The notes beneath the pieces are model-generated. The model was not told the origin of the DNA. It was given only the letters and a program-made list of their open reading frames with translations, and did no database searches. DNA of 64,000 bases from Chitinophaga sancti (GTDB lineage Bacteria; Bacteroidota; Bacteroidia; Chitinophagales; Chitinophagaceae), in NCBI RefSeq assembly GCF_034087045.1, contig NZ_CP139247.1, positions 8,086,001 through 8,150,000 of the forward strand, in the 5' to 3' direction. Shown in pieces: positions 1-7,483 of this stretch (within the stretch, counting starts at the first letter, position 1; each line of letters opens with the position of its first letter). The translations under genes and the position numbers were made by a program.

Positions 1-520
1 TGTCATCTTTTACTTCAATTTTCACCCTGATCCATTCAGCCGGCATCATATCAGCATAAGCCTCGTATTTTTCTGGTGTTTCTTCCCGCGATCTCTCCCA
101 GGGATAGCCCGGCAAAGAAACATACTGAGTCGAATGATTCCTCCGTACCTGATCATTTGCCCGGCCGTTGGTTGGTCGAATGTAAAACAACTCCATCCTG
201 GAGGTATCCTTACTCACCCGAAAGGCAATGCCAACAAACCCACGGGCGCTTTCCCCAGCATTCGTCTGTGGTTGTCCTGAAATGGTTGCTTCTATAATAC
301 CATTATGAAAATCGATATTTTTGAGCAATGCAAATGTCTTTTCGTTAATGGCGCTGTTCGGCATTTGTAAAGCCAGCGCGTTTTTACCCTTATAATCTGA
401 CTGCGCAACAGTTACCTGGTAAGGAATGACTTTATCAGGAGCCAGAGAAATATTCTGCGCTTGAGACGATGTCCCAAAAAACGCACTCATTCCCAAAGTA
501 ATCAATAAAACTTTTCTCAT
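1..520 (-). CDS. Secreted protein of unknown function, 3' part outside window
   Basis: The reading frame starts at the ATG whose complement is at 518-520 and runs off the window edge, so only the first 173 residues are seen. Residues 1-21 form a signal peptide (MRKVLLITLGMSAFFGTSSQA, cut near AQA/Q). The mature part (NIDFHNGIIEATISGQP, then GFVGIAFRVSKD and WIRVKIEVKDD) has the strand pattern of a concanavalin A-like/LamG or DUF1080-like jelly roll, a fold common in secreted Bacteroidota carbohydrate-binding proteins and hydrolases. No catalytic residue can be assigned. The fold is inferred from pattern alone. It is separated from the sulfur module by about 1.3 kb of degraded sequence, so I do not link the two functionally. 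Confidence 0.75.
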   Translation of the reverse strand, partial: MRKVLLITLGMSAFFGTSSQAQNISLAPDKVIPYQVTVAQSDYKGKNALALQMPNSAINEKTFALLKNIDFHNGIIEATISGQPQTNAGESARGFVGIAFRVSKDTSRMELFYIRPTNGRANDQVRRNHSTQYVSLPGYPWERSREETPEKYEAYADMMPAEWIRVKIEVKDD

Positions 521-813
521 TAGAACTGATTTTAGTAGCTATTTCAATGCTATTATTTTCATTTGAACAGTAAAATTCAGCAAGCTGTTCAAAGCAAAAA
601 CCAATCTTTCTTCATTGGCTTTCAGACAGTCTTTTTGCTGATAATTTCTTAAAAAACATACCTCCTCTTAATGGACTTACTTTTGGGGTATAAATTCCGG
701 TGATGATACCCCCTCATGATGTTATCCCCTCTAAGAAGAGCACAAAAAAGAACTGCGTTTTAAGGTTTCAAAGATATGGTATAGTGTTGATTGAAGGCAG
801 CCATAAAACAGAA

Positions 814-845
814 AAGCCGCGTAAATCATGTGATTTATGCGGCTT
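814..845. terminator. Terminator-like hairpin
   Basis: The arms AAGCCGCGTAAATCA and TGATTTATGCGGCTT pair over 15 positions (one G-T) around a TG loop. No gene ends immediately before it on either side. It sits just before repeat copy 1, as the tRNA-Lys terminator sits just before the tRNA 3' end at 12971-13015. Confidence 0.5.
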
Positions 846-867
846 AAATACTGCTTGATGCTTTTGT

Positions 868-957
868 TGTGACCCCGGTAAGACAATTCCCGAACCGGTT
901 CTATCAAGATTTAAAGACCCTTTACGAACTAAAAATAATGATAATCACATAGATATA
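868..957. repeat. 90-bp repeat, copy 1 (partner at 9569-9658)
   Basis: Aligns without gaps to 9569-9658 with 18 mismatches in 90 (80% identity by hand count). It starts with TTGTTGTGACCCCG, counting a few bases before the repeat, which is identical to the sequence at the 3' end of tRNA-Lys at 13009-13022. Inside both copies a short frame reads QF(P/S)NRFY then an LK-rich stretch ending at the same TAG. It could be the scar of an integration event or of a duplicated gene end. Confidence 0.6.
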
Positions 958-1019
958 AGACTTACGTTTAGAATTTTTATATTGATTCCAACCTGAACAA
1001 CATAAATCGGGTATTGACA

Positions 1020-1295
1020 ATGAAACTTACAATAACTAATGTAATTAATGAGGGATCACACGAATCGGAAAAAGTAGAAATTAAGGTTTTGGAGAATGCA
1101 AATCTAAATACGATGTAGTTCGAGACCAGTTATACCGATGATAACAATATTTCAAATAAGTGGTTTCATGCCTACAGATTCAAAGATCAAAATGTTCAAA
1201 AGGGAGATGAAATTTGGTTGTTCACTTGCGAAGGTGAAAATAAGATTCGTAGTCTAACTAGAGTATCATTTTGCCCAAAAAGCGACCTTTACTGA
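1020..1295 (+). pseudogene. Broken small hypothetical protein (in-frame TAG)
   Basis: From ATG 1020 a 92-codon frame runs to TGA 1293-1295. It is interrupted once by TAG at 1116-1118 (codon 33). Both halves look like real protein: MKLTITNVINEGSHESEKV before the stop and KWFHAYRFKDQNVQKGDEI after it. The second half resembles small uncharacterised Bacteroidota proteins with a WxHxxRF...KGDxIWLF pattern, recalled from general knowledge and not searched. I call it a pseudogene by nonsense mutation. The alternatives are a sequencing error or a shorter gene starting after the stop. It precedes the SRPBCC gene by 42 bases on the same strand. Confidence 0.5.
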
Positions 1296-1337
1296 TTTTT
1301 CGATAATACTTTATTATTTATTCAACGATGATAAACT

Positions 1338-1772
1338 ATGGAAACTCCATTCGAATTTGAACAGATTTACTATGCTTCAATAGAAAAAGTCTGGCAGGCA
1401 CTGTCTGACGAAAATAAAATGAGAGAGTGGTATTTTCCTCAATTGAGAAAATTCAAGCCAGTTGTTGATTTTGAGTTTGTCTTTTCTAATGATGGATCAC
1501 CATATCAAAAAGAATGGCGCGTTACGAAAGTTGAAGACGGTCGGATATTAGCACACAGTTGGATTTATAATGGCTATTCCGGCAGCTCGGAAGTTACTTT
1601 TGAATTATTTAAAGAAGGAGATAAAACAAGGCTTAAACTTACTCATACCGGGCTGGCAAGTTTTCCTCATGACCTGCATTTTGCAAGGCCCAGATTTGAA
1701 GACGGATGGAAACAAATACCTGGAAGTAACCTGAAAAACTATCTCGCAAAGAATTATGTATATATCTATTGA
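1338..1772 (+). CDS. SRPBCC/AHSA1-type START-like domain protein
   Basis: 144 residues covering one AHSA1/START-like domain, the usual length for a single-domain member. Diagnostic pieces are the N-terminal FEQIYYASIEKVWQALSDE (strand plus helix, residues 7-25), the MREWYFP motif near 33, and the C-terminal DGWKQIPGSNLKNYL helix. The family forms a deep hydrophobic pocket, and members bind small hydrophobic ligands or help Hsp90; no specific ligand can be named. No signal peptide, so cytoplasmic. The tail after the last helix (AKNYVYIY) is short. It stands alone on the plus strand and faces the minus-strand sulfur module, ending about 50 bases before the truncated DsrE-like gene. Confidence 0.85.
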   Translation: METPFEFEQIYYASIEKVWQALSDENKMREWYFPQLRKFKPVVDFEFVFSNDGSPYQKEWRVTKVEDGRILAHSWIYNGYSGSSEVTFELFKEGDKTRLKLTHTGLASFPHDLHFARPRFEDGWKQIPGSNLKNYLAKNYVYIY

Positions 1773-1822
1773 CATTCCATAAAAGGTTTTTGAGATTGAA
1801 ATGTTGTTCAATCAGGGATGAA

Positions 1823-1972
1823 CTACTGCCCAACCCTCAGCACGTAAAGCGCATCATAATGGCTCCTGTGAGCTTCGGCAGGTTTAAAGACCTCAACTGT
1901 TTTTTGTTGACTAAAAGCCCTGATTGACATCAGACACATCAATACTACCAGCAATGAACTTAACTTTTTCAT
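1823..1972 (-). pseudogene. Truncated DsrE-family secreted protein
   Basis: ATG complement at 1970-1972, stop at 1823-1825, 49 codons. Residues 1-22 are a signal peptide (MKKLSSLLVVLMCLMSIRAF, then SQ). The following QKTVEVFKPAEAHRSHYDALYVL is the first strand and helix of a DsrE/DsrF-like domain, which normally needs about 110 residues, so most of the fold is missing. Genes of this family (periplasmic sulfur-carrier-like proteins) commonly accompany the thioredoxin and rhodanese genes found just upstream. It lies 20 bases downstream of the TlpA gene in the same direction, as the decayed last gene of the module. I infer deletion of the 3' part; a short expressed peptide cannot be excluded. 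Confidence 0.55.
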
Positions 1973-1992
1973 GAAAAATTTTTGTTGTTAAA

Positions 1993-2619
1993 CTATTCCT
2001 TTATCAAATCTTCTATCTGTTTTATGAATTTTTCAGCCCCATAGTTGGCAAAGCCCTCGTGCCGGAACCTGATTGTACCGTTCTTATCCAGTACGATGGT
2101 GGTAGGTAATGTTCCCGTATAAATACTACCTGGCACAATGCCTTTGGTTTTGTAAAAGGGAACCGTAAAATTTTCTTTTTTCAGATACGCATCAGCCGCT
2201 GAAAGCTCATCGTCTTCGTTAACCGTTAGAAAAAAAATATTGGGATTGTTCCTGAACGTGGAATAAAGCGTTTCAATGGAAGGAAATTCAGCCCTGCATG
2301 GCGGACACCACGATGCCCAAAAATTGATGAACACAACTTTTCCCCGCAAAGATGCTGTATTCTGAACCGTGCCTTTCCCGTCTTCAAAATCAAAGTCAGT
2401 GACAGCCTGAGTTGTAGCATCGTAACCTTTTTCTTCTATCCGGGCATTAAATACCCCCGTAGCCATCAATTGCCGCAGCACCCAGGATTTTGCATCAGGG
2501 CTAACCAGTATGACAACAATAAATATTCCCATCAGGATAGAAAAAACATTTCTTCTGATGAATTGTCCGAACTTATTCGCAGACACCTTTCCCTTTAAAA
2601 TCTCTTTATTATTCAGCAT
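1993..2619 (-). CDS. Membrane-anchored TlpA-type thioredoxin-like protein
   Basis: 208 residues. A membrane segment at about 25-40 (VFSILMGIFIVVILVS) anchors a periplasmic thioredoxin fold. The redox motif WCPPC gives Cys105 and Cys108, preceded by VVFINFWAS. The cis-proline region is TGTLPTTIVLDKNG near 170-183. TlpA/ResA-like proteins reduce periplasmic disulfides or carry electrons to sulfur-transforming partners. It lies 8 bases downstream of a second TlpA-like gene, and both sit in a run of minus-strand genes with a rhodanese fusion and a TauE exporter. I infer a supporting role in sulfide or persulfide handling. The two TlpA paralogues share the motif but differ at the N-terminus: membrane anchor here, cleavable signal in the other. 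Confidence 0.88.
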   Translation of the reverse strand: MLNNKEILKGKVSANKFGQFIRRNVFSILMGIFIVVILVSPDAKSWVLRQLMATGVFNARIEEKGYDATTQAVTDFDFEDGKGTVQNTASLRGKVVFINFWASWCPPCRAEFPSIETLYSTFRNNPNIFFLTVNEDDELSAADAYLKKENFTVPFYKTKGIVPGSIYTGTLPTTIVLDKNGTIRFRHEGFANYGAEKFIKQIEDLIKE

Positions 2620-2627
2620 AATTCCGT

Positions 2628-3221
2628 TTATTTATTCGTCAGCAATGCGGGCTGATAAATTTGAACTAATTCGTTCAGGGCTTTTGTTATTTCGGGAGAA
2701 GTATAATCCCTGCCGCCCTCTATGCGGGCAATCATATCTCCATTCCTGGCAAGGATAACCGTAGTAGGTATAGCACTCCCCAAAAAATTACCTGGAATTT
2801 CACTATTGGGAATGTACACCGATAGGTCGTACTTATTCTTCTTCATGAATGCTTTTGACTTTTTGATATTCCCATCTATAATCACCATCAAAAACACGAT
2901 GTTATCATTGCCTGTGAAAGATTGTTTCAGCTTATTGATGGAAGGCATTTCGTGCCTGCAGGGTGGACACCATGTAGCCCAAAAGTTAATGAACACGACT
3001 TTGCCTTTTAAGGACTTTAATGATACTGCGTTCCCATTTTCATCCATGAATGTGACATCCGGACCGGAATATTCCGGGGTTACGGAAGTTGTATCTGCTG
3101 ACGTTACTGTTTGATTGGGTTGTTTCCATTTCTCGTTTTGATGGCGGGCTGCAAAACAAAAACTGACCGTCATCAATAATAGAGGCATGAGCATGGCTCT
3201 CTTATTCAATTGTCTTTTCAT
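2628..3221 (-). CDS. Secreted TlpA-type thioredoxin-like protein
   Basis: 197 residues. A signal peptide at 1-24 (MLMPLLLMTVSFCFA) leads to a linker rich in Ser/Thr and then a thioredoxin fold with WCPPC (Cys85, Cys88) and a cis-proline segment SAIPTTVILARNG. The domain carries the extra central insert typical of TlpA/ResA proteins. It precedes the anchored TlpA gene by 8 bases, so the two are probably co-transcribed and may act as a redox pair in the periplasm. About 230 bases separate it from the upstream lipoprotein gene, leaving room for its own promoter, although I see no clear one. Confidence 0.87.
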   Translation of the reverse strand: MKRQLNKRAMLMPLLLMTVSFCFAARHQNEKWKQPNQTVTSADTTSVTPEYSGPDVTFMDENGNAVSLKSLKGKVVFINFWATWCPPCRHEMPSINKLKQSFTGNDNIVFLMVIIDGNIKKSKAFMKKNKYDLSVYIPNSEIPGNFLGSAIPTTVILARNGDMIARIEGGRDYTSPEITKALNELVQIYQPALLTNK

Positions 3222-3449
3222 GTATTTTATTGTTTATTTTTCCCCTCTTTGATTTGTTCGGAAAACTTTAAAATGATGTTATCCTGTGGCGACAAATTAC
3301 GTTTTTTTTGAGTCGTCCTGTTCCCGCTGCTGCGCATGTAATGAAACCTACATACGCTTTTGACAGGTTGTAAAGCCGACCAAAGATTATTCTAAATAAA
3401 AACAATAGCATTTCTGCCTATCAGCAGAAAACAAATGTGTGAAATGGTA

Positions 3450-3842
3450 TTAAATGATGAGCTTTCGGTACTGTAGGAAGATAGGTAACGTACCAGGAAT
3501 CTTTAAACTCCCATAAAACTGTGGCAGCTCATTGCAGAGTGTATAACCAGGCAGGAAAACAAAAGCTGTCGTAAGAAGAGCGGGTAACCAATCATTCGTA
3601 TTGAAAGAACCCGTTTGGGAGATTGTCGTGTCCAAAGTTTCACTGATACATTTCTCCGCTCCGTTTCCAAAGAAAGGGTTGCTTTTCTTAGTTAATCCCT
3701 GTTCCTTATTAGTTGGAATACCAGCCAGGTTTTTGATAACGCTTTTGATTGGACAGGATGAGAGCAGTACCAAAACCATTGTAGCGAATACAAAGAAGTA
3801 TCGCTGATAGGTTCTTAAATTATATAGCACAGTCCTGTTCAT
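3450..3842 (-). CDS. Putative lipoprotein, function unknown
   Basis: 130 residues. A hydrophobic signal (FVFATMVLVLLSSC) ends in a lipobox with the lipidated cysteine at position 30. The rest contains two cysteines (in EKCISET and YTLCNEL) and a hydrophobic stretch WLPALLTTAFVFLPGY at about 85-100 that could be a membrane segment. No domain recognised. Its place inside the sulfur module, in the same direction, is the only clue to its role. Start choice is uncertain: MVLVLLSSC further in is also possible. Confidence 0.5.
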   Translation of the reverse strand: MNRTVLYNLRTYQRYFFVFATMVLVLLSSCPIKSVIKNLAGIPTNKEQGLTKKSNPFFGNGAEKCISETLDTTISQTGSFNTNDWLPALLTTAFVFLPGYTLCNELPQFYGSLKIPGTLPIFLQYRKLII

Positions 3843-3995
3843 CAGCTAACGAATTTCGGCTTATTTATTTAAGAGCACAAGAAAAAACGTCCGATTTACC
3901 CTTTTTTAACACTATATACGGTCAAAGCCTCATGCGTTAGTTTGTCCTGATTAATTATTTTATGAATTACACCAATGATAACAGACAGGTCCTTT

Positions 3996-4235
3996 TTAGT
4001 GCACTTCTTTATACGTTGTATCTTCTATTGTATTATTGCTTCGCCCTGGAACGACTGTATTACATTCTGAAGCACCGCAACAACCAATGTTTAGCAACGG
4101 CATCAATGTGAATAATCCACCCAATGCCATAAACAACCATTCTTTTGACTGAAAGCCCTGCACAATAATGAAAATGCCCAATGCCAACCGTAGCACACGC
4201 ATAAAATTCCAACCGCGTAATAAGTTTTGCTTCAT
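3996..4235 (-). CDS. Small cysteine-containing membrane protein
   Basis: 79 residues with two hydrophobic segments (MRVLRLALGIFIIVQGF and WLFMALGGLFTLMPLLN) followed by a soluble tail starting NIGCCGASECN. The cysteine cluster right after the second helix could bind a metal or carry sulfur. Its start overlaps the end of the upstream membrane-protein gene by 4 bases, a sign of translational coupling. Similar small proteins with two helices (DUF2892/YgaP C-terminal type) are often found beside rhodaneses. I recognise the style, not a named family. Confidence 0.65.
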   Translation of the reverse strand: MKQNLLRGWNFMRVLRLALGIFIIVQGFQSKEWLFMALGGLFTLMPLLNIGCCGASECNTVVPGRSNNTIEDTTYKEVH

Positions 4236-4441
4236 TGTTTCTTATTTTTAAAAGTGTTGATACCAAAGGGGAAATACAACGGGCAAAAGCTGAAGAACGA
4301 AGTAAGCAAGAATACCAATGCTAAAATGCCTAATAGGATTGCCCATGTTACCGAAATAACGTTGGTAAAATATAATACTGCAATAACAACGGCTATCCCG
4401 ATGCGGATTACCTTGTCTGTCGTTCCCATATTCTTTTTCAT
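4232..4441 (-). CDS. DUF2892-like (YgaP-type) small membrane protein
   Basis: 69 residues with the pattern of the DUF2892 family: MGTTDKVIRIGIAVVIAVLY, a short turn, then WAILLGILALVFLLTSFFSFCPLY, which forms two inner-membrane helices. In YgaP this unit is fused to a rhodanese domain; here it is encoded separately, 165 bases downstream of a gene with two rhodanese domains, fitting a shared role in sulfur transfer at the membrane. The cysteine in FFSFCPLYFPFG is typical. Overlaps the next gene by 4 bases. Confidence 0.72.
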   Translation of the reverse strand: MKKNMGTTDKVIRIGIAVVIAVLYFTNVISVTWAILLGILALVFLLTSFFSFCPLYFPFGINTFKNKKQ

Positions 4442-4606
4442 TGTTCCTGATTTTTTGTCAGATTAATAAATACTACCACTTCTGCAAAACACGACAATGT
4501 ATTTGTAAGCACATCCACTGGAAAAGCGCCGTCCTTTATCACCTCTGTCAACTGGCTTTATCTATTTTATCAAATAATGGTGAAAAGAATCCTATAATTA
4601 TCTGTT

Positions 4607-6025
4607 TTAAGCTTCAATGCAAGATGGTTCTTTGCAGGTAATTGTTTCTCCGCCGGATGCCAGCCATTCTTTCATACCGCCTGAAAAGTTTTTTACGTTT
4701 CTGAAACCATTCTTTGCCAGTACCGAATAAGCAATTGCGGCACGGTCACCCGCCTGGCAATGGATGATTACCTGTTTGTCTTTACTGATTTTATCGAGGT
4801 TATCGGGAATGGTTCCTACAAAAACATTTTCTGCCCGTTCTATGTGTCCTGCCTCATATTCGGTTTCGCCCCGCACATCCACAATCCGGACATCATCTTT
4901 TTTAAGGTACGTTTTAAACTCATCAATGGAAATTATATCCGCTGTTTGTAACTCCATGCCCAGATTGTGCACATCGGAAATATACCCATAGATATTATCC
5001 AAACCGATGCGCATCAGTTTTCGGGTCAGGTCTTCTATTTGATTATCATCGCAAACCAACATAAACTGTTCCTGATAATTGAGCAGCCAACCTGCCCATG
5101 TTGAAAAAGAATTATTGCCCTGTATGTTCAGGCTGCCGGGTATAAATCCTTTGGCAAAATCGGCTTTATCCCTTGCATCTATAATTTTCAATCCATATTC
5201 ATAAGCTTTTATAAATGCCTCTTTGGATAATTTCGGATGCTTAGGCACTTCTACCAGCAACGGACGGTTCACTTTGTTCAGGTGTTTCATTTTGGCAAAA
5301 TACTTAGGCGGTTCCGGTTGGTCTGCCAAAAGATAATCGATAAATCCTTTTTCATCCTCACCGTACCCAAAAGCCCAATTGCGGATTTTTTCGTACCCTA
5401 CCGTAGAACCAGGTACTGTTCCCAATGCCTTTCCGCAGGCCGAACCTGCTCCATGAGCCGGCCACAGCTGAATATAATCGGGCAATGCCGCAAACTTTTT
5501 TAATGACTGGAACATTTGCTTTGCTCCCGTTTCTTTTGTACCGATAAGCCCTGCGGCTTTTTCCAATAAATCAGGACGACCAATGTCTCCAACAAACACG
5601 AAATCTCCGGTAAATACCATGACGGGCTTGTCTGTTGCCGGATGATCGGTCAGCAAAAAGCTAATGCTTTCAGGTGTATGCCCCGGCGTGTGCAATACTT
5701 CCAAAGACAAATTGCCGACTTTGATAACATCCCCATCTTTTAGTCCTGTATGCAGAAACTGGTACTGCCATTCCTCTCCTCCCTCGTCAGACAGGTACAT
5801 TGTTGCTCCTGTTACAGCCGCCAGTTCTCTCGAACCACAAAGGAAGTCTGCATGAATATGGGTTTCGGCAATATGCGAGATATGGAGGTTGTTTTGTTTG
5901 GCAATATCCAAATAGACATCGATATCCCGTTGCGCATCAATCACAATGGCCTCTCCGGTTGCCTGACAACCGATAATGTAACTGCCCTGCGCTAAACTCT
6001 TATCATAAACGTGTTGAAAAAACAT
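4607..6025 (-). CDS. Metallo-beta-lactamase fold/rhodanese fusion (persulfide dioxygenase-like)
   Basis: 472 residues. The N-terminal half is a metallo-beta-lactamase fold with ETHIHADFLCG (His56, His58, Asp60), GHTPESISFLL and FTGDFVFVGDIGRPDLL, the metal ligands of the ETHE1/persulfide-dioxygenase and glyoxalase II group. Two rhodanese-type domains follow at about 265-365 and 370-465. The second has an active-site loop HCQAGDRA (Cys423) and should accept sulfane sulfur. The first has CDDNQ in the matching place and is probably not a normal transferase. Related fusions oxidise protein- or glutathione-bound persulfide to sulfite, which fits the TauE-type exporter next to it. An exact 22-bp repeat lies 69-90 bases upstream of the start. 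Confidence 0.88.
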   Translation of the reverse strand: MFFQHVYDKSLAQGSYIIGCQATGEAIVIDAQRDIDVYLDIAKQNNLHISHIAETHIHADFLCGSRELAAVTGATMYLSDEGGEEWQYQFLHTGLKDGDVIKVGNLSLEVLHTPGHTPESISFLLTDHPATDKPVMVFTGDFVFVGDIGRPDLLEKAAGLIGTKETGAKQMFQSLKKFAALPDYIQLWPAHGAGSACGKALGTVPGSTVGYEKIRNWAFGYGEDEKGFIDYLLADQPEPPKYFAKMKHLNKVNRPLLVEVPKHPKLSKEAFIKAYEYGLKIIDARDKADFAKGFIPGSLNIQGNNSFSTWAGWLLNYQEQFMLVCDDNQIEDLTRKLMRIGLDNIYGYISDVHNLGMELQTADIISIDEFKTYLKKDDVRIVDVRGETEYEAGHIERAENVFVGTIPDNLDKISKDKQVIIHCQAGDRAAIAYSVLAKNGFRNVKNFSGGMKEWLASGGETITCKEPSCIEA

Positions 6026-6093
6026 ATCTCTTATTTTTATTTACATCGTTAATTATTCTTTTATATTATAAATTTCCGCACATTATTTTTCAC

Positions 6094-6115
6094 GTACAGC
6101 TACTTTGGTTACATA
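6094..6115 (-). promoter_or_regulatory. 22-bp shared upstream element, copy A
   Basis: The 22 bases here are identical to those at 7020-7041, and both lie just upstream of a minus-strand sulfur gene (69-90 bases before the MBL/rhodanese start). On the minus strand the core reads ATGTAACCAAAGTAGC, a decayed inverted repeat (GTAAC...GTAGC). I infer a common operator, possibly for a Crp/Fnr-type regulator. A rival reading is a duplicated gene end, since both copies translate as YVTKVAV. Confidence 0.5.
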
Positions 6116-6178
6116 CGAATAAAAGTAGCTCTTTTCCTATTTTTAGTTTAAACCGGCAAACGATGACTATTCAATTGA

Positions 6179-6997
6179 TTACAGAAGGGTTTCTTTGAGA
6201 ATGATATAAATACCCATTACCAATACAAACCAGCCGAATGCAGGTTTTAACTTTCTGCCGTCAATTTTTGTTGAAATGTAGCTGCCTGCTAGTATGCCGA
6301 TAATGGCAAGTCCTGTAATATTCAATATGAAAGCCCAAAGAATGATGATGTGGGATAGGGAAAATAAAAACCCGGCCAGCGAATTGATGGCTATAATGAC
6401 CAAAGAAGTGCCAATCGCCTTTTTCATTGGCAGCCCCATGAAATTAACCAATGCCGGAATAATCAGAAATCCGCCACCTGCACCGACTAAACCAGTAAGG
6501 ATACCGACAACAGTTCCCACTACAAGCATTAAAGGATAATTGAATGACTGTATTTGCGATGTTTCTTCCGATGCTTTTTTGTCCTTTTTGATCATGCCGT
6601 AAGCAGCGAAAATCATCAGTACGGCAAAAAGCAATAATAGCAAAATCCCTTTGGTAAGGGTAAAACTTCCGATACTGAAAACATGCTGTGGGATGGCCGG
6701 AACGATATATGCTCTCGTTAGAAAAACGGATATAGTTGAGGGTATGCCGAAAACAACCACTGCTTTGATATGGACCAGCCCCCTTTTGAAGTAAGAAAAA
6801 GAACCTGCAACACTTGTCGTTCCAACGATGAAGAGTGAATAGACCGTTGCCAGGATTGCATCCATATGGAAAAGATACACCAAAACGGGTACGGTGAGAA
6901 TACTACCACCACCGCCGATTAGTCCTAATGATATACCTATAAAAATTGAAGCCAAATAACCCGCTATAGCCATAGATTTGCAAAATTGATACTGCAA
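6179..6997 (-). CDS. TauE/SafE (TSUP) family sulfite/anion exporter
   Basis: 272 residues with about eight membrane helices in two homologous halves. Each half begins with the TSUP glycine-rich motif: IGISLGLIGGGGSILTVPVL near 20-39 and VGILTGLVGAGGGFLIIPAL near 163-182. The family exports sulfite, sulfoacetate or related anions, or takes up organosulfur compounds. Beside a persulfide dioxygenase-like enzyme, sulfite export is the natural guess. Translation may start at the second methionine (MAIAGYL, 6970-6972), since the first eight residues are atypical. The gene is first in the module and has a copy of the 22-bp element 23-44 bases upstream. Confidence 0.85.
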   Translation of the reverse strand: MQYQFCKSMAIAGYLASIFIGISLGLIGGGGSILTVPVLVYLFHMDAILATVYSLFIVGTTSVAGSFSYFKRGLVHIKAVVVFGIPSTISVFLTRAYIVPAIPQHVFSIGSFTLTKGILLLLLFAVLMIFAAYGMIKKDKKASEETSQIQSFNYPLMLVVGTVVGILTGLVGAGGGFLIIPALVNFMGLPMKKAIGTSLVIIAINSLAGFLFSLSHIIILWAFILNITGLAIIGILAGSYISTKIDGRKLKPAFGWFVLVMGIYIILKETLL

Positions 6998-7008
6998 AAG
7001 TGCATCAA

Positions 7009-7200
7009 TTAAAGAACCTGTACAGCTACTTTGGTTACATAAGGGTGATTTTTTGTTCCGGCCAGGTCGGATAACTCTGTTTTATTCCAATTGCTTAATA
7101 GTTGCGAAACCACCACGTGAACCGTTCCGGGTTCATTAGCTAATTGTTCGTTTGGGATGGATATTATTTTGATTTCTTTTTGAGCCAGGTCAATAACCAT
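7009..7200 (-). pseudogene. Remnant of a Crp/Fnr-family regulator (HTH part)
   Basis: A 63-codon frame whose middle, IPNEQLANEPGTVHVVVSQL, matches the helix-turn-helix of Bacteroidota Crp/Fnr regulators (typical form THQELANELGTxREVVSRLL). The cyclic-nucleotide-binding domain (about 150 residues) that should precede it is absent; the upstream sequence is open in no single frame. The recognition helix has Pro for Leu and His for Arg, which suggests decay. After the HTH the frame runs into the shared 22-bp element. I infer a dead local regulator of the sulfur module. Family assignment rests on this one motif. Confidence 0.5.
7020..7041 (-). promoter_or_regulatory. 22-bp shared upstream element, copy B
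   Basis: Identical over 22 bases to 6094-6115. It lies 23-44 bases upstream of the TauE-family start, a normal operator or promoter distance. It overlaps the 3' end of the decayed Crp/Fnr-like frame. Confidence 0.5.
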
Positions 7201-7247
7201 TCATCCACTAAATTTTGCTGTTTCAGTATTTTTTGAACAAAAGTGAC

Positions 7248-7265
7248 TTTAATTAGTTAATTAAA
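7248..7265. promoter_or_regulatory. Palindrome in the sulfatase / sulfur-module divergent region
   Basis: TTTAATTA-GT-TAATTAAA is a perfect 8-bp inverted repeat with a 2-base spacer. It lies in the 283-base gap between the Crp-like remnant (minus) and the sulfatase (plus), so it could be an operator. The high AT content makes chance a real alternative. Confidence 0.3.
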
Positions 7266-7483
7266 GATGGATGATGCCAGCAACAAGATGTTTAACTGAT
7301 TCATATCGGAATTGAACAATTTCTTCTTACATTAGAATTTTGGAGAAATTAAGCACTACACCCTTACTGAATACTATCATACATTGAGATATCTGCTGGT
7401 CCAGGCATTGACACAATCTTCATTTAACTTTTTAATCTACCCCGAATTTTGACCCAATCCCTTTCAAATAAACACGTTAAACC

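Larger units (their letters stand above)
521..1019. other. Intergenic region with hairpins and a 90-bp repeat copy
   Basis: About 500 bases without a gene. It holds a 9-bp inverted repeat (TTTGAACAG at 562-570 against CTGTTCAAA at 585-593) in the promoter region of the secreted protein, a terminator-like hairpin at 814-845, and repeat copy 1 at 868-957. I see no intact coding frame. Confidence 0.6.

Noticed and set aside
76..297. 73-residue plus-strand frame at the window start
   Set aside because: Lies antisense to the secreted partial gene, whose frame is clean with a signal peptide.
2722..3114. 130-residue frame antisense to the TlpA gene
   Set aside because: Shadow of a gene with an intact WCPPC motif.
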